The notes below the pieces were generated by a model. The model saw only the letters and a list, made by a program, of their open reading frames with translations, did no database searches and was not told the origin of the DNA. The position numbers and the translations under genes are program-made. A stretch of DNA of 64,000 nt from Duganella sp. Root1480D1 (GTDB lineage Bacteria > Pseudomonadota > Gammaproteobacteria > Burkholderiales > Burkholderiaceae_D), in contig NZ_LMFZ01000047.1 in the NCBI RefSeq assembly GCF_001427305.1, positions 288,696-352,695 of the forward strand, given 5' to 3'. Of the stretch, positions 1-7,675 are shown piece by piece; within the stretch, counting starts at the first letter, position 1; every line of letters starts with the position of its first letter.

Positions 1-1062
1 GACGGCCGGGTGCTCTCGGTGCGGCTGCCCTCGCAACAAGGCGCCGCATCTGCCGGCCGCGCGCAGGAACGCCTGGCTGGCCTGGTGCTCGACCTGCGGC
101 AGGAAGGCAAGCAGGACGCGCCGATGGTCGATGCCCTGCATTTCACGCTGCCGGCCGGCCGCAACACCTATACCGGCCAGGTATGGCTGGAAGCCAGCGA
201 CGACCTGAAACACTGGGACGCCATCGGCGTGGCGGAACTGAGCTGGCTGGCCAATGCCAGCGAGCAGACGCTGGCCAACGACAAGCTGGAATTCCCGGCG
301 CGCCCGATGCGCTATGCGCGCCTGAGCTGGCGCAGCGGCGAACCGCTGCCCTTCGCCAGCATCAGCGCCCAGTCGCCGGAGCGCGGGCCTGCCACAGCGC
401 CCATCGAATCGCTGCTCCTGCAACCACAGCCGGGCCGCGATCCGCGCGACCTGCAATACGTCAAGCCGGCAGGCGTCACCCCTCGGCGCGTCGGGCTGCA
501 GGTCGATAGCGGGAATATGGTGCTGCCCGCCATGCTTGGCAGCTACGTCGAAGTGCATCGTACCGGCCAGTTCCGCTTCGAACCCGCCTTGCGCACCACG
601 TTCTACCGCCTGGAAAAGGATGGCAAATCGCGCTTGGCGGACGACATCACGGTCCCGTCCTGGATCGGCGAGCGCTGGGTACTACGCTTCGACACGCCGC
701 CGCCGGTCAAGCCACCACTGCGCGTGAGCTGGGTGCCGGCCACGCTGGTGTTCGTTGCCGGCGGCACGCCGCCTTACAAGCTGGCTGTCGGGCGCGACAA
801 AGCTGCCCCTGCGGGGCGCGATATCAATGAGGTGGCACCTGGCTTTAGCGCGGCGGAATTGCGCACGCTGGATCGCGCCACGGCCGGCGCCGCGCAAGAG
901 CAGCTTGAGGCACTGGCCAACGCCGCCAAGCGCGCCAGTGCCGATAACAGCGCAGCCCAGCACCGCCTCCTGATCCTGTGGGGCGTGCTGGTGCTGGGCG
1001 TGGCGGTGGTGGCGGGAATGGTGTGGCGCCTGCTGCGGCAGGCAGGCGCCAGCAGCACTTAA
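1..1062 (+). CDS. DUF3999 family membrane protein, 5' end missing
   Basis: The frame is open from the first base, so this is the C-terminal part (about 353 residues) of a longer gene that starts outside the window. The visible part is a run of beta-rich sequence (discoidin-like look, e.g. VWLEASDDLKHW) ending in one transmembrane helix (HRLLILWGVLVLG onward) and a short basic tail. This fits the DUF3999 family, large exported proteins anchored by a C-terminal helix and often next to a DUF2339 membrane protein; no function is established. The gene converges on pth and overlaps its last codons by 4 bases. Confidence 0.75.
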   Translation, partial: DGRVLSVRLPSQQGAASAGRAQERLAGLVLDLRQEGKQDAPMVDALHFTLPAGRNTYTGQVWLEASDDLKHWDAIGVAELSWLANASEQTLANDKLEFPARPMRYARLSWRSGEPLPFASISAQSPERGPATAPIESLLLQPQPGRDPRDLQYVKPAGVTPRRVGLQVDSGNMVLPAMLGSYVEVHRTGQFRFEPALRTTFYRLEKDGKSRLADDITVPSWIGERWVLRFDTPPPVKPPLRVSWVPATLVFVAGGTPPYKLAVGRDKAAPAGRDINEVAPGFSAAELRTLDRATAGAAQEQLEALANAAKRASADNSAAQHRLLILWGVLVLGVAVVAGMVWRLLRQAGASST

Positions 1063-1643
1063 TTGGTGTGCAGTTCCATCGTCGCCTTGGTGAAGTCGCC
1101 GGCGACGGCAGTGGGGATGATGCGCAGGGCTTTTTCGATCGCTTCTTCGATCAGCAATTGCTCTTCGCGGCGCGGGCGGTGCAGCACGAAATCGGCCACC
1201 GGCTGGTTCAGGTTCAGGGTGCGCGGGTGGCCGATGCCGATGCGCAGGCGCCAGTAGTCCTGGGTGCCCAGCGCGGAGGTAATGTCCTTCAGGCCATTGT
1301 GGCCGCCCGATGAACCACCCTTTTTCAGCTTGGCCGCGCCGGGCGGCAGGTCCAGTTCATCGTGCACCACCAGCACTTCGTCCGGCTGGATCTTGTAAAA
1401 GCGCGCGATCGCGCCGACCGACTGGCCGGAGCGGTTCATATAGGTTTGCGGTTCCAGCAGCCATAGCTGGTTGCCGCCGATGATGGTCTTGGCCACCATG
1501 GCATTGAAGCCCGACTCGCGCTGCAGGCGCGCGTTCGGCAGCGAATTGGCGAGATTGTCCACCAGCCAGAAGCCGGCGTTGTGGCGGGTTTGTTCGTATT
1601 CGGCACCGGGGTTGCCGAGGCCAACGATCAGGCGAATGGACAT
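1059..1643 (-). CDS. pth: Peptidyl-tRNA hydrolase
   Basis: Releases tRNA from peptidyl-tRNAs that drop off the ribosome. The protein is 194 residues, the normal size. The N-terminus LIVGLGNPG is the family signature, the catalytic His is His21 in TRHNAGFW, Asn70 lies in YMNRSG and the second conserved acid is Asp95 in VVHDELD. In many Burkholderiales pth directly follows rplY; here the two are separated by about 3.2 kb of other genes. The ATG at 1643 gives the canonical start MSIRLIVGLG. Confidence 0.97.
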   Translation of the reverse strand: MSIRLIVGLGNPGAEYEQTRHNAGFWLVDNLANSLPNARLQRESGFNAMVAKTIIGGNQLWLLEPQTYMNRSGQSVGAIARFYKIQPDEVLVVHDELDLPPGAAKLKKGGSSGGHNGLKDITSALGTQDYWRLRIGIGHPRTLNLNQPVADFVLHRPRREEQLLIEEAIEKALRIIPTAVAGDFTKATMELHTN

Positions 1644-1688
1644 GGTCTTGCGGTTGCGAGTGCAAAACCGCAGATTATACCCTTGCCC

Positions 1689-2045
1689 TCAACCGAGCAG
1701 CCCGCGCGCCAGCAAGGCGAGTTCGCCTAGCAGGATCATGGCCATCATGCCAAAGCCCCAACGGCTGATCCGGTCTACGTGGTCGCGCAGTGCGTCGATC
1801 TGGGCCTGCAATGGCGCCACAGCCTTGGCGATCTCTTCGCGCGTGTAGAGCTGCATTTCAAGACGCAACTTCACGAAGCCGTCATCAATGTACTGGCGCA
1901 TGCTGGCGAACTGCGCGTCGGTAGACGCCTGCATGCTGGCGAACCGCGCATCCATGTGCTGTCGCAGCAAGGCCAGTTCGCAATTGACGCCATCCAAGGC
2001 TTTCTCCTGTGCGGCGATCCGTTCATCCGGGGTCAGCTGTTCCAT
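1689..2045 (-). CDS. Small coiled-coil protein with C-terminal membrane helix
   Basis: Unknown 118-residue protein. It has a charged heptad-like region with two near-repeats (ARFASMQ and AQFASMR), then a single C-terminal hydrophobic segment (WGFGMMAMILLGELALLARGL). The frame continues 10 codons upstream, but the ATG at 2045 is preceded by GGGAGG at good spacing, so that start is preferred. The layout resembles small tail-anchored DUF1640 or XhlA-like proteins, without clear homology. A second protein of the same design is encoded at 13988-14245. Confidence 0.6.
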   Translation of the reverse strand: MEQLTPDERIAAQEKALDGVNCELALLRQHMDARFASMQASTDAQFASMRQYIDDGFVKLRLEMQLYTREEIAKAVAPLQAQIDALRDHVDRISRWGFGMMAMILLGELALLARGLLG

Positions 2046-2129
2046 GGCGGCCTCCCGCTGTCGGCAAGCCACCATTGTTTACCATTCTCGCGCGTCGCGC
2101 CTTGAGCCGGCGTACAGGAAGCAGCGGAA

Positions 2130-2594
2130 CTATTTCGGCGGTGCCCTGTCGGCGTTCCAGGTATCGCGCAGGTACATCCACTTGCCGTTGACCTTTTTGT
2201 TCACCGACAGGAACTTGCCGGTCTCGACCACTTTGCCGTCCTTGTCCTGCACGGTGTAACTGCCGGACGACCAGCCCAGTTTGCCGTCCGCGCCGCCAGC
2301 GCGCTTCTCGCCGAAGCTGAACACCATGCCGCCCTGGTTCGCGCCTTGCGCTTCCTTCAGCCAGAACTCGCGGATCGCAGTGCGGCCGTTGACAGCAGGC
2401 ACCCCCGGCGGCATCAGCACCGCAGCTTCGTCGTACAGGCTGGCCATGGCATCGCCATCCGCCGCGCGGAAGGCCTTCAGCCACGCCTGGTCGACTGCGT
2501 GGATCGCTGCCACATCGGCCTTCGCATCGGCAGCCAACGCCGGCGCCGCGAATATGGCAGCCACCATCAATCCCCCTGCAAGTTGCGCTTTCAT
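2130..2594 (-). CDS. Secreted SnoaL/DUF4440-like (NTF2-fold) protein
   Basis: The protein has 154 residues with a Sec signal peptide (MKAQLAGGLMVAAIFAAPALA, cut after ALA). The mature part has the pattern of the NTF2-like DUF4440/YybH group: AIHAVDQAWLKAFRAADGD, then MASLYDEAAVLMPPG, then GRTAIREFW. Such proteins form small cone-shaped ligand or enzyme folds; the substrate cannot be told from sequence. AGGAGG lies nine bases before the ATG at 2594. It is divergent from the operon beginning at 2708. Confidence 0.75.
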   Translation of the reverse strand: MKAQLAGGLMVAAIFAAPALAADAKADVAAIHAVDQAWLKAFRAADGDAMASLYDEAAVLMPPGVPAVNGRTAIREFWLKEAQGANQGGMVFSFGEKRAGGADGKLGWSSGSYTVQDKDGKVVETGKFLSVNKKVNGKWMYLRDTWNADRAPPK

Positions 2595-2638
2595 CGGACA
2601 GCCCTCCTGTGAGAATTCTTCATTTCAGCATAGACCAC

Positions 2639-2667
2639 TTGACAACGGAATCCACCTGTAAGATATT
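2639..2667 (+). promoter_or_regulatory. Promoter of the 2708-4826 operon
   Basis: A perfect -35 box TTGACA (2639-2644) is followed after 17 bases by GATATT (2662-2667), four of six matches to TATAAT. The start would lie near 2674, where an ACACGTGT palindrome sits (2672-2679). That palindrome is a candidate operator for the ArsR-type regulator encoded third from the promoter. The first gene starts at 2708. Confidence 0.6.
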
Positions 2668-2707
2668 TATTACACGTGTCTTCAATTTAAAACAGAAAGG
2701 ACGTTCC

Positions 2708-2977
2708 ATGAAATACCTGACTACCCTGCTGTTCGCTGCCAGCCTGGCCGCACCGGCCTTTGCCGCCGACGCACCATTGACCGACAAGGAGCGGATCGAC
2801 CAGTTGATCGAGCAGAACAGGATGCTGATCGCCCAGAACACCCTGCTGGCCGAACAGTGCGAACGGCCAAAAACCAAGGAAGAAGCCTTCGCCCAATGCA
2901 TGCAGGCCGCGCGCGGCGAAAAAGGCGCGATGGCGGCCGAGTCGGTCGGTTCAAACTGCCGCCTGCTGTTGAAGTGA
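2708..2977 (+). CDS. Small secreted protein, unknown function
   Basis: An 89-residue protein with a clear signal peptide (MKYLTTLLFAASLAAPAFA, cut before ADAPL) and a short mature part. The mature part has a charged helical stretch (KERIDQLIEQNRMLIAQN) and three cysteines. The start at 2708 is preceded by AAAGGA; the open frame reaches further upstream, but that would bury the signal peptide and overlap the promoter. First gene of the operon; its stop lies six bases before the regulator's ATG. No family recognised. Confidence 0.65.
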   Translation: MKYLTTLLFAASLAAPAFAADAPLTDKERIDQLIEQNRMLIAQNTLLAEQCERPKTKEEAFAQCMQAARGEKGAMAAESVGSNCRLLLK

Positions 2978-2982
2978 GTGAA

Positions 2983-3285
2983 ATGCAAAAGCTGTTACCA
3001 GTGCTCGAAGCGCTCGCCAATCCGCACCGCCTGCGCATCATCGCTGCATTGAAAACGGACGGCCGCAACTACGTCAGCCAACTGGCGCGCGACGTAGGCA
3101 TCAGCCGCCCGCTGCTGCACCTGCACCTTGCCAAGCTGGAAGCCGCTGGCCTCGTCACCAGCCAGCACGAGCTGTCCAGCGACGGCAAGGCGTTGAACTA
3201 CTTTGAAGTGGCGGATTTCTGCCTGACGCTCGATCCCGCCGCAATCGCGGAAGCCGCCCAACATCTCAACCTGGAAGAGGAATAA
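2983..3285 (+). CDS. ArsR-type winged-helix transcriptional regulator
   Basis: A 100-residue single-domain regulator. LPVLEALANPHRLRIIAAL begins the wHTH, VSQLARDVGISRPLLHLHLAKL is the HTH with recognition helix, and ALNYFEVADFCL forms the wing and dimer end. There is no ELCVCDL-type metal-binding cysteine motif, so metal sensing is not indicated. A GTG at 2974 overlapping the previous stop is an alternative start. Position inside the operon suggests it controls its own transcription unit (inference). Confidence 0.8.
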   Translation: MQKLLPVLEALANPHRLRIIAALKTDGRNYVSQLARDVGISRPLLHLHLAKLEAAGLVTSQHELSSDGKALNYFEVADFCLTLDPAAIAEAAQHLNLEEE

Positions 3286-3289
3286 CCGT

Positions 3290-3547
3290 ATGTCCGAGCA
3301 CATTTACCTGCTGACCCTGGGCCTGCCGTTGGCCACCGCCTTGATCGTCTTTGGCATGAAATATTGGTCCGCCGCGCACAAGGCGCGCGCCGGAGCCGCC
3401 AGCGCCGAAGCCTACCGCGAGCTGGCAGTCCGGTCGGCTGCAGTTCAGGCCGAAAATGCCGCCGCCCTGGCTTCCATGCAAGCCACGCTGGCGAACATGA
3501 ACAGCCGCCTGGCCGAAGTCGAAACCATGCTGAAAGAGGTGGGCTGA
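3290..3547 (+). CDS. Small membrane-anchored coiled-coil protein
   Basis: An 85-residue unknown protein with one N-terminal transmembrane helix (residues about 5-23) followed by an alanine/glutamate-rich amphipathic helix to the C-terminus (ending SRLAEVETMLKEVG). It begins four bases after the ArsR-type gene and its TGA overlaps the next ATG (TGATG), so translation of the pair is probably coupled. Confidence 0.7.
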   Translation: MSEHIYLLTLGLPLATALIVFGMKYWSAAHKARAGAASAEAYRELAVRSAAVQAENAAALASMQATLANMNSRLAEVETMLKEVG

Positions 3548-3987
3548 TGCTGGCCGGTCTGTGGCAGCGCGACGCGCGGCATGAAGGCGTCATGCGCATC
3601 AACATCTACTTGCTGCGCTTGCTGTATGCGCTGATGTTCTTCATGCTGGGCCAGACTACCTGGAGCGAAATCCTGACCCACCAGGGCTCGTGGGAGCCGA
3701 ACAAGGCAGTGGCCTGGACGGTGTGGACGGCCTTTGCCACACTGGCCGGCCTCGGCCTGCTGCGGCCGGTGAAGATGCTGCCGATCATCCTGCTGGAGAT
3801 CCTCTACAAGGTGATGTGGCTAACGATCGTTGCCTATCCGCTCTGGTCGCGCGACGCGCTGGTCGGCTCGCCGGCGGAAAGCACGACGTATGCCTTCCTT
3901 GGCGTGCTGCTTGCCATCATTGCCGTACCTTGGGGCTATATCGCGAAGTCCTACTTCACCTGGCCAACGAAAACAAAACCTGCCTGA
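3547..3987 (+). CDS. Unknown multi-pass membrane protein
   Basis: A 146-residue protein with about four hydrophobic segments: INIYLLRLLYALMFFMLG, AVAWTVWTAFATLAGLGLL, MLPIILLEILYKVMWLTI and AFLGVLLAIIAVPWG. The overall shape resembles small DoxX-like membrane proteins, but no diagnostic motif is visible. The ATG at 3547 overlaps the preceding stop by one base. Association with an ArsR-type regulator and a DUF1460 protein is the only functional clue. Confidence 0.65.
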   Translation: MLAGLWQRDARHEGVMRINIYLLRLLYALMFFMLGQTTWSEILTHQGSWEPNKAVAWTVWTAFATLAGLGLLRPVKMLPIILLEILYKVMWLTIVAYPLWSRDALVGSPAESTTYAFLGVLLAIIAVPWGYIAKSYFTWPTKTKPA

Positions 3988-3989
3988 CC

Positions 3990-4826
3990 ATGACCTTCCT
4001 TGCCAGCGTAATGCTCGCCGCCGCGCTCACCGCGGCGGCCGAACCGAAACAGATTTACCAGATGTCGCCCCAGGAAGCCGGGGCCTTCATCGCCGAAGAG
4101 CGGCGCGCCGAGCCCGACCTGCGCAAGCGCATTGCCGCCATCGGCCGCCGCAATATCGGCCAGCCATACAAGCTGAACCTGCTGGGCGAATTCCCCTACG
4201 AGCTGCACGACACCCTGCCGATGTACAGCCTGTCCGCCAGCGACTGCCTGGTGTTTGCCGAGCACACTTACGCGATGGCGCTCAGCGCCACATGGGAAGA
4301 ATTTTTCTGGACCTTGCAGCGCATCCGCTACAAGGATGGCGTGATCGGCGTCGCAAACCGCAACCACTACATGGAAGTGGACTGGAACATCAACAACCAC
4401 TGGCTGCTCTCCGATGCAAGCAGCGGCGCGAGCTACGCCATGCGGGTCGACCGTGCGCAATTCCTGCTGTCGCAGCATCACGTGCAGCGCGACATCCCGG
4501 TGCAGGACACGGTGGAAGCCTTCCTGCCGGTCGAGCGCGCGCTGCAGGAGTTCGGCACGCTGGGCGAAGGCGATATGGTGGAGGTAGTGTCTGTGCGCCA
4601 GGGCCAGCACATGGTGACCCACGTCGGCCTGGTGGTGCTTGATGCACAGGGAGCACGCCGCTTCCTGCATTCATCGGCGCCGCAAGTGCGCGAAGAACCG
4701 TTCGAAGCTTTTGTCGCACGCACGCAGGCGCGTGCCAACAATGGCCTGGCCGGCTTCAAGTTCATGCGCCTGAACGAGGCCGTCGTGGTGCCGCCCTCGG
4801 CTCCCCAGCCGCGCCCCGGCACCTAG
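3990..4826 (+). CDS. DUF1460 (NlpC/P60-like) putative peptidase or amidase
   Basis: A 278-residue exported protein. A short signal sequence is followed by the DUF1460 domain, a papain-like fold found in cell-wall amidases and peptidases. The candidate nucleophile is Cys86 in SASDCLVFAEH, followed by RNHYMEVDW and a C-terminal THVGLVVLDAQG...LHSS block typical of the family's His region. It lies two bases after the preceding stop and is the last gene of the operon, closed by a strong hairpin. Peptidoglycan as substrate is inference from the family. Confidence 0.75.
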   Translation: MTFLASVMLAAALTAAAEPKQIYQMSPQEAGAFIAEERRAEPDLRKRIAAIGRRNIGQPYKLNLLGEFPYELHDTLPMYSLSASDCLVFAEHTYAMALSATWEEFFWTLQRIRYKDGVIGVANRNHYMEVDWNINNHWLLSDASSGASYAMRVDRAQFLLSQHHVQRDIPVQDTVEAFLPVERALQEFGTLGEGDMVEVVSVRQGQHMVTHVGLVVLDAQGARRFLHSSAPQVREEPFEAFVARTQARANNGLAGFKFMRLNEAVVVPPSAPQPRPGT

Positions 4827-4835
4827 AAAACAAAA

Positions 4836-4855
4836 AACCCCGCCGCGGCGGGGTT
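4836..4855. terminator. Bidirectional terminator between DUF1460 gene and rplY
   Basis: A perfect 20-base palindrome AACCCCGCCGCGGCGGGGTT lies between the convergent stops. On the minus strand it is followed by T-rich sequence (plus-strand AAAACAAAAAA), and on the plus strand by TTCTTC. It should therefore work better for rplY than for the + operon. Confidence 0.85.
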
Positions 4856-4876
4856 CTTCATTGCAGCGAAAGAGGA

Positions 4877-5470
4877 TTACTCTTTAGCAGCAGCGGCTTC
4901 AGCAGCAACAGCGCCGGCTGGCACGGATGCGGTAGCGATGGTGGCATCGGAACCGTGGGTCACGATGGTCACGCCTTTTGGCAGGGACAGCTGGGAAGCG
5001 TGGATCGACTGGCCGACATCCATCGTCGACAGGTCAACGGTCAGGAACTCTGGCAGGTCAGCTGGCAGGCAGGAGATTTCGATCTCGTTGGCCACGTGGC
5101 TGATGGTTGCAGCGTGCAGTTTCACAGCTGGGGACACGTCAGCGTTTTCGAAGTGCAGGGCGACTTTCACGTGCAGTGGCTTGTTGGCGTCAACGCGCTG
5201 GAAGTCAGCGTGCAGAACCAGTTGCTTGAACGCGTGCATCTGGAAGTCACGCAGCAGCACTTTCTGTACGGCGCCGTCGATTTCCATGTCCAGGATGGAC
5301 GAGTGGAAAGCTTCTTTTTTCAGCGCGTGGAACAGTGCGTTGTGGTCCAGGGCGATGGTCACAGGGGCTTCGGTGCCACCGTAGATGATGCCTGGGGTCT
5401 GGCCGGAATTACGCAGGCGGCGGCTCGCACCCGTACCTTGCAGATCACGTTTGAATGCTACAACTTTCAT
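4877..5470 (-). CDS. rplY: 50S ribosomal protein L25, long (Ctc) form
   Basis: 5S rRNA-binding protein of the large subunit. The 197-residue protein has the N-terminal L25 domain (MKVVAFKRDLQGTGASRRL..PGIIYGG) plus the C-terminal TL5/Ctc beta domain (LHVKVALHFEN to about residue 185) and an alanine-rich tail. The frame continues upstream but the ATG at 5470 has the shared N-terminus and GGAGT in front. It follows prs; three hairpins occupy the gap. Confidence 0.97.
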   Translation of the reverse strand: MKVVAFKRDLQGTGASRRLRNSGQTPGIIYGGTEAPVTIALDHNALFHALKKEAFHSSILDMEIDGAVQKVLLRDFQMHAFKQLVLHADFQRVDANKPLHVKVALHFENADVSPAVKLHAATISHVANEIEISCLPADLPEFLTVDLSTMDVGQSIHASQLSLPKGVTIVTHGSDATIATASVPAGAVAAEAAAAKE

Positions 5471-5480
5471 GGAATACTCC

Positions 5481-5509
5481 AAAAAAATAAAACAAGGCTC
5501 GCGCCTTGT
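5481..5509 (-). terminator. Intrinsic terminator directly before the rplY ribosome binding site
   Basis: On the minus strand ACAAGGC-GCGA-GCCTTGT (5509-5492) forms a seven-pair stem with a GNRA-type loop, followed at once by TTTATTTTTTT (5491-5481). The T run ends against GGAGTATTCC and the rplY ATG at 5470. It could end prs transcripts or act as an attenuator for rplY. Confidence 0.75.
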
Positions 5510-5517
5510 CGATAAAC

Positions 5518-5574
5518 GAAGTGCCCCGCGACCAGGGCACTTCAACAATCGGCCGCGGCTTGCGCCACGGCCGG
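5518..5574 (-). other. Two further hairpins between prs and rplY
   Basis: GAAGTGCCC (5518-5526) pairs with GGGCACTTC (5535-5543), a nine-pair stem. CGGCCG (5551-5556) pairs with CGGCCG (5569-5574) around an inner GGC/GCC pair, just after the prs stop. Neither has its own T run. With the terminator at 5481-5509 they make three consecutive structures in a 110-base gap. Confidence 0.6.
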
Positions 5575-5582
5575 AAAAACTG

Positions 5583-6533
5583 TTAGTCGACGAACAGGGA
5601 GATCACCGAATCGCCCTTGATGATGCGCTTGAAGGTCTCTGCCAGCAGCGGAGCGCAGGTCAGTTGGCGGATCTTGCCGCAGGCCTTGGCTGCTTCGGAC
5701 AGCGGGATGGTGTCAGTCACCACCAGCTCGTCCAGCGAAGAGCCGGAGATGCGGTCGATTGCCGGACCGGACAGCACCGGGTGCGTGCAGTAAGCGGTTA
5801 CTTTCTTGGCGCCGCGCTCTTTCAGTACTTCAGCAGCCTTGACCAGGGTACCTGCGGTGTCGACCATGTCGTCCATGATCACGCAGTTACGGCCTTCCAC
5901 GTCGCCGATGATGTTCATCACTTCGGACACGTTGGCTTTTGGACGGCGCTTGTCAATGATGGCCAGGTCGCAGCCGAGGCGCTTGGCCAGTGCACGGGCA
6001 CGTACCACGCCGCCGACGTCAGGCGACACCACCAGCAGGTCTTGCTCGGCCTTCTTCTGCAGGTCGCCCAGCAGGATTGGCGAAGCGTAAATATTGTCAA
6101 CCGGGATATCGAAGAAGCCCTGGATCTGGTCAGCGTGCAGGTCCATGATCAGGACGCGCTCGACGCCGGCTTCTTCCAGCATATTGGCAACCACTTTTGC
6201 CGAAATGGCGACGCGGGCGGAACGCGGGCGGCGATCCTGGCGGGCATAACCAAAGTAAGGAATTGCAGCGGTGATACGGCCAGCGGACGCACGTTTCAGG
6301 GCATCGACCATCAGGATCAGTTCCATCAGGTTATCGTTGGTCGGTGCGCAGGTCGATTGCAGCACGAACACGTCTTTACCACGGACGTTTTCGTTGATTT
6401 CGACCATGACTTCGCCGTCGGAGAACTTCGAAACGACTGCTTTGCCGAGTGGGATGCCGAGATTTTTTGCGACCCCTTCTGCTAAGGCTGGATTAGCGTT
6501 GCCGGTAAAAACCATCAGGTTTTCGTAAGCCAT
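5583..6533 (-). CDS. prs: Ribose-phosphate pyrophosphokinase
   Basis: Makes PRPP from ribose 5-phosphate and ATP for purine, pyrimidine, histidine, tryptophan and NAD synthesis. At 316 residues it is the usual length of class I enzymes. Visible motifs are YFGYARQDRR (ATP/flexible region), DLHADQIQGFFDIPVDN, and the PRPP-binding loop NCVIMDDMVDTAGT. It lies downstream of ispE and tRNA-Gln and upstream of rplY, all on the minus strand. Confidence 0.98.
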   Translation of the reverse strand: MAYENLMVFTGNANPALAEGVAKNLGIPLGKAVVSKFSDGEVMVEINENVRGKDVFVLQSTCAPTNDNLMELILMVDALKRASAGRITAAIPYFGYARQDRRPRSARVAISAKVVANMLEEAGVERVLIMDLHADQIQGFFDIPVDNIYASPILLGDLQKKAEQDLLVVSPDVGGVVRARALAKRLGCDLAIIDKRRPKANVSEVMNIIGDVEGRNCVIMDDMVDTAGTLVKAAEVLKERGAKKVTAYCTHPVLSGPAIDRISGSSLDELVVTDTIPLSEAAKACGKIRQLTCAPLLAETFKRIIKGDSVISLFVD

Positions 6534-6641
6534 TGGGAGTCCCGAGAGGTAGTGTTGAATTCTTGAGGCACTCCTGCGATACAGGAGCTTTTGTCTTAAC
6601 CCTGACTGGAGACTGCTGCCTCGACAGACCAGGGAAAACGG

Positions 6642-6718
6642 TGGCAGGGGAACAAGGATTCGAACCTTGGTATGCCGGAATCAAAATCCGGTGCCTTAAC
6701 CAGCTTGGCGATTCCCCT
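6642..6718 (-). tRNA. tRNA-Gln (anticodon TTG)
   Basis: On the minus strand a full cloverleaf can be drawn: acceptor AGGGGAA pairs with TTCCCCT, the anticodon loop is TTTTGAT with TTG, the T arm is CAAGG-TTCGAAT-CCTTG, the discriminator base is G and CCA is encoded. It lies between ispE and prs and is probably cut from the same precursor transcript. Confidence 0.97.
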
Positions 6719-6795
6719 ACTCTTAACTGACAGTCTTTCGTCAGTAGGCCGACATTATATAGCCTATTTCACGAAAAACCAAATCTTTTTACGCT

Positions 6796-7674
6796 TCACA
6801 ACTTTGCGATGATCGGGTGCCGTTTCAGTGCCTTCGCTTTCCATCCGGTCCAGGCGGCTGGCACTTTCGCAAGCACCGCATCAGCCTGTTCTTCGCTCTG
6901 GATTGCGACGAACACACAAGCTCCGGAGCCAGTCATCCTGGCGTCACCGTAAGCGCCCAGCCATTCTACCGCTTCTGCTACTTGCGGGAATAAGCGGCAC
7001 GCCACTTGTTGCAAATCGTTCTTCCCAAACTGCCGCAGATCTTGTCGATTTGCATGGTAGCTGGAAAAGTCCGACATCTTAACGGGCGGAGTATCCCTTG
7101 TCAAATGCTCTGAAGTAAAAATCTGCGCTGTCGGGCAAGCTACGCCGGGCTCGATAACAACATACCAACAGTCCGGCGCATCGACCGGCTGCAATTCTTC
7201 ACCGACGCCTTCGGCAAAGCCGGTCTGGCCGAAGATGAAGAATGGCACGTCGGCACCCAGCGGCAAGGCCAGTGCCATCAATTCCTTGTGCGTCAGTGCG
7301 GCGCCCCACAGCTTGTTCAGCGCCATGAAGGTGGTCGCCGCGTCGGACGATCCACCGCCCAGGCCGCCGCCCATGGGCAGGATCTTGTCGACCGTGATAT
7401 TCACTCCCGGCGGCATGGCGCCTGTGCGGCGCAGCACTTCCGCTTGCAGGATACGGGCGGCGCGGATCACCAGGTCCTGCTCGGCAGGAACGCCGGGAAT
7501 GTCGTTGCTGCGGTGCAGCTCGGCATCCTCGCGCAAGGAGAAATGCAGGGTGTCGCTGCGGTCGATGATCTGGAACACCGATTGCAGCAGGTGATAGCCG
7601 TCGGCACGGCGGCCATTCACATGCAGGAACAGGTTCAGCTTGGCCGGGGCCGGGCAGTTCAGCAGGCTTTTCAT
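6796..7674 (-). CDS. ispE: 4-diphosphocytidyl-2-C-methyl-D-erythritol kinase
   Basis: Fourth enzyme of the MEP isoprenoid pathway; phosphorylates the 2-hydroxyl of CDP-methylerythritol. The 292-residue protein is a GHMP kinase, with CPAPAKLNLFLHVNGRRADGYH at the N-terminus and the ATP loop PMGGGLGGGSSDAA. Its start is one base from the lolB stop, so the two are probably co-translated, as in many proteobacteria. Confidence 0.97.
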   Translation of the reverse strand: MKSLLNCPAPAKLNLFLHVNGRRADGYHLLQSVFQIIDRSDTLHFSLREDAELHRSNDIPGVPAEQDLVIRAARILQAEVLRRTGAMPPGVNITVDKILPMGGGLGGGSSDAATTFMALNKLWGAALTHKELMALALPLGADVPFFIFGQTGFAEGVGEELQPVDAPDCWYVVIEPGVACPTAQIFTSEHLTRDTPPVKMSDFSSYHANRQDLRQFGKNDLQQVACRLFPQVAEAVEWLGAYGDARMTGSGACVFVAIQSEEQADAVLAKVPAAWTGWKAKALKRHPIIAKL

Positions 7675-7675
7675 T

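Noticed and set aside
2995..3285. Metal (arsenic/cadmium) sensing by the ArsR-type regulator
   Set aside because: The protein has no CxC metal site in the DNA-binding helix and no resistance gene is nearby.
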